Source: Ampullaceana balthica (Eukaryota > Mollusca > Gastropoda > Lymnaeidae). Taken from it: 64,000 bases of DNA. Where the stretch lies: positions 389,308-453,307 of the forward strand of contig CALYLW010000560.1 of NCBI GenBank assembly GCA_944989445.1. The letters are read 5' to 3'. Both the position numbers and the translations under genes were made by a program. This document shows positions 57,601 to 64,000 of the stretch, one piece after another (the stretch's first letter is position 1; each line of letters opens with the position of its first letter). The notes below the pieces were generated by a model. The model was not told the origin of the DNA, made no database searches, and saw only the letters and a list, made by a program, of their open reading frames with translations.

Positions 57601-60600
57601 GGTTACCTCAGACACAGGTTGACTTTGTGTGAGGTTACCTCAGTTACACGTTGACTTTGTGTGAGGTTACCTCAGTTACACGTTGACTTTGTGTGAGGTT
57701 ACCTCAGTTACACGTTGACTTTGTGTGAGGTTACCTCAGTTACACGTTGACTTTGTGTGAGGTTACCTCAGTTACACGTTGACTTTGTGTGAGGTTATTT
57801 CAGTCACACGTTGACTTTGTGTGAAATTACCTCAGTTACACCTTGACTTTGTGTGAGGTTACCTCAGTTACACGTTGACTTTGTGTGAGGTTACCTCAGT
57901 CACACGTTGACTTTGTGTGAGGTTATCTCAGTCACACGTTGACTTTGTGTGAAATGTGGAGAACTCAGTCACACGTTGACTGTGTGTGAAATGTGGAGAA
58001 CTCAGTCACACGTTGACTTTGTGTGAGGTTACCTCAGTTACACGTTGACTTTGCGTGAGGTTACCTCAGTTACACGTTGAATTTGTGTGAGGTTACCTCA
58101 GTCACACGTTGACTTTGTGTGAGGTTACCTCAGTCACACGTTGACTTTGTGTGAAATGTGGAGAATTCAGTCACACGTTGACTTTGTGTGAAATGTGGAG
58201 AACTCAGTTACACGTTGACTTTGTGTGAGGTTACCTCAGTCACACGTTGACTTTGTGTGAGGTTACCTCAGTTACACGTTGACTTTGTGTGAGGTTACCT
58301 CAGTTACACGTTGACTTTGTGTGAGGTTACCTCAGTTACACGTTGACTTTGTGTGAGGTTACCTCAGTTACACGTTGACTTTGTGTGAGGTTACCTCAGT
58401 CACACGTTGACTTTGTGTGAGGTTACCTCAGTTACACGTTGACTTTGTGTGAGGTTACCTCAGTCACACGTTGACTTTGTGTGAGGTTACCTCAGTCACA
58501 CGCTGACTTTGTGTGAGGTCACCTCAGTTACACGTTGACTTTGTGTGAGGTTACCTCAGTCACACGTTGACTTTGTGTGAGGTTACCTCAGTTACACGTT
58601 GACTTTGTGTGAGGTTACCTCAGTTACACGTTGACTTTGTGTGAGGTTACCTCAGTTACACGTTGACTTTGTGTGAGGTTACCTCAGTTACACGTTGACT
58701 TTGTGTGAGGTTACCTCAGTCACACGTTGACTTTGTGTGAGGTTACCTCAGTTACACGTTGACTTTGTGTGAGGTTACCTCAGTTACACATTGACTTTGT
58801 GTGAGGTTACCTCAGTCACACGTTGACTTTGTGTGAGGTTACCTCAGTTACACGTTGACTTTGTGTGAGGTTACCTCAGTTACACGTTGACTTTGTGTGA
58901 GGTTACCTCAGTTACACGTTGACTTTGTGTGAGGTTACCTCAGTTACACGTTGACTTTGTGTGAGGTTACCTCAGTTACACGTTGACTTTGTGTGAGGTT
59001 ACCTCAGTTCCACGTTGACTTTGTGTGAGGTTACCTCAGTTACACGTTGACTTTGTGTGAGGTTATTTCAGTCACACGTTGACTTTGTGTGAAATTACCT
59101 CAGTTACACCTTGACTTTGTGTGAGGTTACCTCAGTTACACGTTGACTTTGTGTGAGTTTACCTCAGTCACACGTTGACTTTGTGTGAGGTTATCTCAGT
59201 CACACGTTGACTTTGTGTGAAATGTGGAGAACTCAGTCACACGTTGACTTTGTGTGAAATGTGGAGAACTCAGTCACACGTTGACTTTGTGTGAGGTTAC
59301 CTCAGTTACACGTTGACTTTGCGTGAGGTTACCTCAGTTACACGTTGAATTTGTGTGAGGTTACCTCAGTCACACGTTGACTTTGTGTGAGGTTACCTCA
59401 GTCACACGTTGACTTTGTGTGAAATGTGGAGAATTCAGTCACACGTTGACTTTGTGTGAAATGTGGAGAACTCAGTTACACGTTGACTTTGTGTGAGGTT
59501 ACCTCAGTCACACGTTGACTTTGTGTGAGGTTACCTCAGTTACACGTTGACTTTGTGTGAGGTTACCTCAGTTACACGTTGACTTTGTGTGAGGTTACCT
59601 CAGTTACACGTTGACTTTGTGTGAGGTTACCTCAGTTACACGTTGACTTTGTGTGAGGTTACCTCAGTCACACGTTGACTTTGTGTGAGGTTACCTCAGT
59701 TACACGTTGACTTTGTGTGAGGTTACCTCAGTCACACGTTGACTTTGTGTGAGGTTACCTCAGTTACACGTTGACTTTGTGTGAGGTTACCTCAGTTACA
59801 CGTTGACTTTGTGTGAGGTTACCTCAGTTACACGTTGACTTTGTGTGAGGTTACCTCAGTTACACGTTTACTTTGTGTGAGGTTACCTCAGTCACACGTT
59901 GACTTTGTGTGAGGTTACCTCAGTTACACGTTGACTTTGTGTGAGGTTACCTCAGTTACACGTTGACTTTGTGTGAGGTTACCTCAGTTACACGTTAACT
60001 TTGTGTGAGGTTACCTCAGTTACACGTTGACTTTGTGTGAGGTTACCTCAGTCACACGTTGACTTTGTGTGAGGTTACCTCAGTCATACGTTGACTTTGT
60101 GTGAGGTTACCTCAGTTACACGTTGACTTTGTGTGAGGTTACCTCAGTCACACGTTGACTTTGTGTGAGGTTACCTCAGTCACACGTTGACTTTGTGTGA
60201 AATGTGGAGAACTCAGTCACACGTTGACTTTGTGTGAAATGTGGAGAACTCAGTCACACGTTGACTTTGTGTGAGGTTACCTCAGTTACACGTTGACTTT
60301 GTGTGAGGTTACCTCAGTTACACGTTGACTTTGTGTGAGGTTACCTCAGTTACACGTTGCCTTTGTGTGAGGTTACCTCAGTTACACGTTGACTTTGTGT
60401 GAGGTTACCTCAGTCACACGTTGACTTTGTGTGAGGTTACCTCAGTCACACGTTGACTTTGTGTGAGGTTACCTCAGTCACACGTTGACTTTGTGTGAAA
60501 TGTGGAGAACTCAGTCACACGTTGACTTTGTGTGAAATGTGGAGAACTCAGTTACACGTTGACTTTGTGTGAGGTTACCTCAGTCACACGTTGACTTTGT

Positions 60601-60864
60601 TCGAGGTTACCTCAGTTACACGTTGACTTTGTGTGAGGTTACCTCAGTTACACGTTGACTTTGTGAGAGGTTACCTCAGTTACACGTTGACTTTGTGTGA
60701 GGTTACCTCAGTTACACGTTGACTTTGTGTGAGGTTACCTCAGTTACACGTTGACTTTGTGTGAGGTTACCTCAGTTACACGTTGACTTTGTGTGAGGTT
60801 ACCTCAGTTACACGTTGACTTTGTGTGAGGTTACCTCAGTTACACGTTGACTTTGTGTGAGGTT
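51637..60864. repeat. Minisatellite, 32 bp unit, about 285 copies
   Basis: Unit: ACACGTTGACTTTGTGTGAG followed by GTTACCTCAGT(T/C). Units differ mostly by T or C before ACACG. A rarer unit type replaces GAGGTTACCTCAG by GAAATGTGGAGAACTCAG, and this type also forms the left edge (51640-51665), suggesting it is ancestral. Rare marks include GTGTAGAA, AGAATTCAG, TTGCGTGAG and TTGAATTTG. Because 32 is not divisible by three, no long ORF crosses it. Higher-order structure is reported in the findings. Confidence 0.97.
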
Positions 60865-60869
60865 CATTT

Positions 60870-61385
60870 ATTTGAAAGCCAAATCAAACGCTGTCATAAT
60901 GAGGTTAGAATGTCAAGTGACACAAAATGAAAGCCATGGAATGTTAGCGCATTAAGCCCACGTAGCCACGCATCATGGGCCGGCTAAAAGCAACACATGT
61001 TTCAGTAACGATAAGTTTTATGTCAACTTCTATACCGTGAGCCATCTGGGGTTTTTAAGAAAAATCCAGTTAGAGTTTAAAACAACCATCGAAAAGTCCA
61101 ACATTATTAAACAAAATATGTATAATTATCTTCGATAAAAATAAAGGACTTTCGAATATCTTATGTATGCATTTCTTTGAATAATGTTGTGAATTTAAAA
61201 AAACAACAACAAACAAACAAAAGACAGACAAACAATAAATGAAAGCTAACTACCTCGTATACAATAAGTGTTGTTTTTTTTTAATTCCCATTGTAATTTT
61301 CGATATTTTAGGCATGACTAAAACGATTACATTGTTTCGAAGAGACAGTATGTCGACAGTAGTCGAGAGACGACACAATGTTAAC
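60870..61385. other. Intergenic, no gene seen
   Basis: AT-rich single-copy sequence between the array and the LINE tail. Confidence 0.5.
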
Positions 61386-61390
61386 TAACA

Positions 61391-61540
61391 GGCCGGCCGA
61401 GAACTAGATGGATGGATGCGGTTGAGAATGACCTGCAGCTGCTGGGAGAGGTGTCCAAGAGTCAGGGATGGGTCTGAACGTAGAATAGTGACTGAGCTGA
61501 CCCAGGGCCGGTGATGGGCTGTACCACCAAATCCTAATTT
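61391..61540 (+). mobile_element. 5'-truncated LINE tail
   Basis: The frame at 61391-61477 reads GRPRTRWMDAVENDLQLLGE and ends in TGA eight codons later. A GRPR-x-RW-x-D-x-VE-x-DL pattern is typical of the C-terminal end of non-LTR retrotransposon polyproteins. Noncoding GGTGATGGGCTGTACCACCA follows as the 3' UTR. No reverse transcriptase core is present upstream. Confidence 0.65.
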
Positions 61541-61689
61541 GATAATTATGTCATGATGAATTCGGAAAACGTTTTCTTCACGTTGAAACTTTGCAAATCG
61601 AACTACTTTCGGAATTTCCCAATGGAGCAGAAGGGTAAAGAAACATAGACATACAACTTACACAGAGATTCGAATCACATGACATGACG

Positions 61690-62730
61690 TCACTTACACG
61701 TCGGCGAACTCGATCTCCACCGGAGAAGATCCAAACACTTGCGTCGGAACCTCGAGCTCATCGTCAGGTAGATGAACGTGTTCACGGCCGAGTTGATCGA
61801 TCTCAGCATGTTGCAGACGTAAGAGCAGGCGACGAACAGGTTCCTCTGTCTGCCCTTGATGCTGAAGTCGCCGACGATTCGCATGAGGCAGTTGACCAGT
61901 ATCGTCGGGAAGAAGCACGCGATGAAGACCGTGGCGATGACGATGACCATCTTGACCAGCTGCCTGTCGCGGACGGACACAGCGGAGATCTTGGCGGCGG
62001 CCGAGCTCCGCCAGAGGGCGACCCTCCGTAGCGACCTGATCGTGAAGAGCGTGGCCGCCACAACCACGACGAATGACGTCATTTGGGCGGTGACGTGCAG
62101 GGTCAGTGTGATGTTTTCAAGCTCTTCGGCTTCGGGGGTGAACACCAGCCCGGGGACCGTCGCGTTTAGCTGCGGGATGTACTTGGGTGCTATCCGGTCG
62201 GCGACGTAGGCGGGGACGCTGTTTGCCAGCGTGACAACGTAAACGCCGACCACGATGAAAATAGTCCTCCGCGGCGTGATGATCGACTTGACGCGCAGCG
62301 GCCTCGAGATGCATAGAAATCGCTCCGTGGCGATGAACGCCATCAGGCAGCCGGCTATGCGGCTGAACAGGACGTGGGTCAATCCCAGAACGACGTAGTC
62401 GAACGCCCGGACGAACTCGACGTAGCGGACATCTCCGGGCATGCACGGGTTGTAGATGACGCTGAATCCGACCATTGTCAGCAGGACGCCAATGTCCGCC
62501 GCGGCGAGGCCCAGCAGCGAGATGTTGGTGGTGTCCGAGAAGCCGAGCCTGATGAAGACGATGGCGTTGACGACGTTGAGCGCCATGCCCGGCAGGGCCA
62601 CGGCGGGCGCGGCGACGACGAGGGAGAACCTGATGGCCCGAAGTGCGTCATCGCTCATCATGGCGACCTGGGCGTCGGGGAACTTCTGTTTGACATCAGG
62701 GTCGGAGCTTGCATTGTAGGAACAGTTCAT
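61690..62730 (-). CDS. Chemosensory-type GPCR 6, intact, opposite strand
   Basis: 346 residues in one exon from MNCSYNASSDP; an in-frame Met 13 codons upstream (62769) is possible but the chosen start gives a typical N-terminus with sequons at N2 and N6. Landmarks are NVVNAIVF in TM1, D79 in LGLAAAD, ERF at 136-138, CFFP at 272-275 in TM6 and NTFIY at 317-321, where Thr replaces the Ile of the other members. Further sequons are at N189 and N206. GC-rich relative to flanks. It is the only receptor in the window on the minus strand, so the cluster includes an inversion or an independently oriented copy. Chemosensory function inferred from family resemblance. Confidence 0.9.
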   Translation of the reverse strand: MNCSYNASSDPDVKQKFPDAQVAMMSDDALRAIRFSLVVAAPAVALPGMALNVVNAIVFIRLGFSDTTNISLLGLAAADIGVLLTMVGFSVIYNPCMPGDVRYVEFVRAFDYVVLGLTHVLFSRIAGCLMAFIATERFLCISRPLRVKSIITPRRTIFIVVGVYVVTLANSVPAYVADRIAPKYIPQLNATVPGLVFTPEAEELENITLTLHVTAQMTSFVVVVAATLFTIRSLRRVALWRSSAAAKISAVSVRDRQLVKMVIVIATVFIACFFPTILVNCLMRIVGDFSIKGRQRNLFVACSYVCNMLRSINSAVNTFIYLTMSSRFRRKCLDLLRWRSSSPTCK

Positions 62731-62769
62731 GTTTCTTGTAAAAAGGTTTACGTTTAGTTTATTTAACAA

Positions 62770-63890
62770 AGCGGTTAAACAAGAAGTATTAATACGAGTT
62801 GCTTGTGAGTTCTAAATGAGATGTAGTCTTCGTTTTATATTTGTTTTGGTGGAGTGACATTTTCTAAATTACTTCTTGCTTCACTCAGTATCCCCCCCCC
62901 CTGTCCCATTTATACGACACGATTATTAATGAATGGCTTGAATTTTGTTGATTCAAGAAATCATTGCCTAAATACAATTTTTATGTTACGACCTCCCCCC
63001 CACCATTTTAATTGCTATCCTTGTCGATAAAGGTTTTTAAATTAAACAAGAAAAACCACTGACATTAACATATTTAAATGAATTTTTCAAAAATAATAAA
63101 ACCTCACTAATTGTACGCTGTTTCACACAAGTTTACCATTAATAAAACGGTTCAGCGGGATTCATCTTTAAAAGTGATAGTTCTAACCAATAAGTACAGT
63201 GGGACGACAACATTACTCCTCTAACTCAAATACCGCCCACTTAAGCACTTACTGACGAATCGCCTGTTACTTACGCAGTGTTTCCTGGTCAATGTAAATG
63301 TTGGTGCCTCGCGACCATGTACTTTGATGTCGATGTGTAAAAAATTTTTTTTTAAATCTATAATTTATTTGGAAGTAGTATGTTAATGGGGGTGGCGGGG
63401 GGCGTGCGCGATCTCGGGGGGGGGAGGTAACTACGGTGTTTTACAAACAAAATGATTCCGTCCAACTGATAACAACTCGTGGTATACATGGTTGACCCGG
63501 GGCGTATTTGATTTAACCCTTGGGAGAAACATTTAATCATCACTTCAATCGTGTAGGATATATCACAGGGCGATAATTATGTATTCGGGTTATCTTTCAG
63601 ATGATTATCCCAGTTACCCCCCCCCCGCCCCCCCCCAATAATCAATAGCCACCGTTGCTTTTGTTTCACAATAGTTGGCAATGGGGTGCTGTTGGGAGGG
63701 GGGGGTGTAACATTGCTGACACCACACGCCACTGAAGAGCAGCTAGTATCTAGTTTTGTAGGGCATGTTGTGGAATATTCAAACTCAAAGAGTAAACGTT
63801 GAAAGGATGTTTAGAAATAACGACACGATTTCTCGTTTAAAGGCAACCAGGGCCGAGCGAATCTACTACACGACATACCACTAAGGGTAA
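62770..63890. other. Upstream of receptor 6, homopolymer-rich, no gene
   Basis: The proximal few hundred bases should contain the promoter of the minus-strand receptor. Poly-C/poly-G tracts occur at 62891-62902, 62993-63002, 63414-63426, 63617-63636 and 63697-63707. No supported ORF. Confidence 0.5.
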
Positions 63891-63892
63891 CC

Positions 63893-64000
63893 GAGGACAC
63901 ATCAGTTAGAGATATGGCTAGCTACCGTAGGACACATCAGTTAGGGTTGTGGCTGGCTACCGTAGGACACATCAGTAAGGGTTGTGGCTGGCTACCGTAG
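63893..64000. repeat. Minisatellite, 35 bp unit, continues past window
   Basis: Three units of CTACCGTAGGACACATCAGT followed by TAGGGTTGTGGCTGG, with a diverged first unit (ACCGAGGACACATC, GAGATATGG). The array is cut by the window end. Confidence 0.9.

Noticed and set aside
51637..60864. CRISPR-like array
   Set aside because: Repeats are contiguous with no unique spacers, and the context is eukaryotic.
63600..63710. Poly-C and poly-G tracts as regulatory elements
   Set aside because: Homopolymer tracts of this kind occur throughout the window and no association with a gene feature is visible; lengths may also be unreliable.

Overview
The window looks like nuclear DNA of a mollusc, most probably a gastropod. 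The reasons are an AT-rich, intron-scale background, no bacterial operon structure, tRNA-derived SINEs, hAT-type elements, many minisatellites, and a cluster of single-exon seven-transmembrane receptors. The receptors match what is known of gastropod chemosensory GPCR families. The species cannot be fixed from sequence alone.

Genes. There are five intact receptor ORFs: 6251-7300, 22018-23055, 30541-31572 and 47617-48687 on the plus strand, and 61690-62730 on the minus strand. One broken receptor copy lies at 17181-18245 (+). All share GPCR landmarks: an Asn-rich TM1, Asp in TM2, ERF in place of DRY, Pro in TM6, and N-[IT]-F-I-Y in place of NPxxY. They stand out as GC-rich islands. One unrelated gene at 10415-11161 (-) encodes a secreted protein with a PAN/apple-like region and a C-type lectin-like domain. 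A partial copy of its 3' end lies just beyond its stop codon. No other host gene could be supported.

Repeats make up most of the rest. Large arrays are 1-612 (56 bp unit), 15297-16730 (48 bp), 31605-40890 (42/45 bp) and 51637-60864 (32 bp, about 9.2 kb). Smaller arrays lie at 1495-2010, 2750-3062, 3155-3291, 5006-5290, 9372-9603, 18270-18740, 19975-20500, 27951-28244 and 63893-64000. A 3.2 kb hAT transposon with a decayed BED-finger transposase sits inside the 42/45 bp array (37586-40787), with a perfect 8 bp target-site duplication. Two SINE copies, two related hAT MITEs, a fold-back MITE, several other short inverted-repeat elements and a LINE tail are scattered between genes.

History. Receptors at 22018 and 30541 belong to a segmental duplication (about 19.8-23.1 kb against 27.9-31.6 kb). 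Its two copies then diverged mainly by different minisatellite expansions and transposon insertions. The 42/45 bp array appears to have grown from a sequence still single-copy in the 3' flank of the sister receptor. The window therefore shows a chemoreceptor cluster evolving by duplication, possible gene conversion, pseudogenisation and explosive repeat growth next to the genes.
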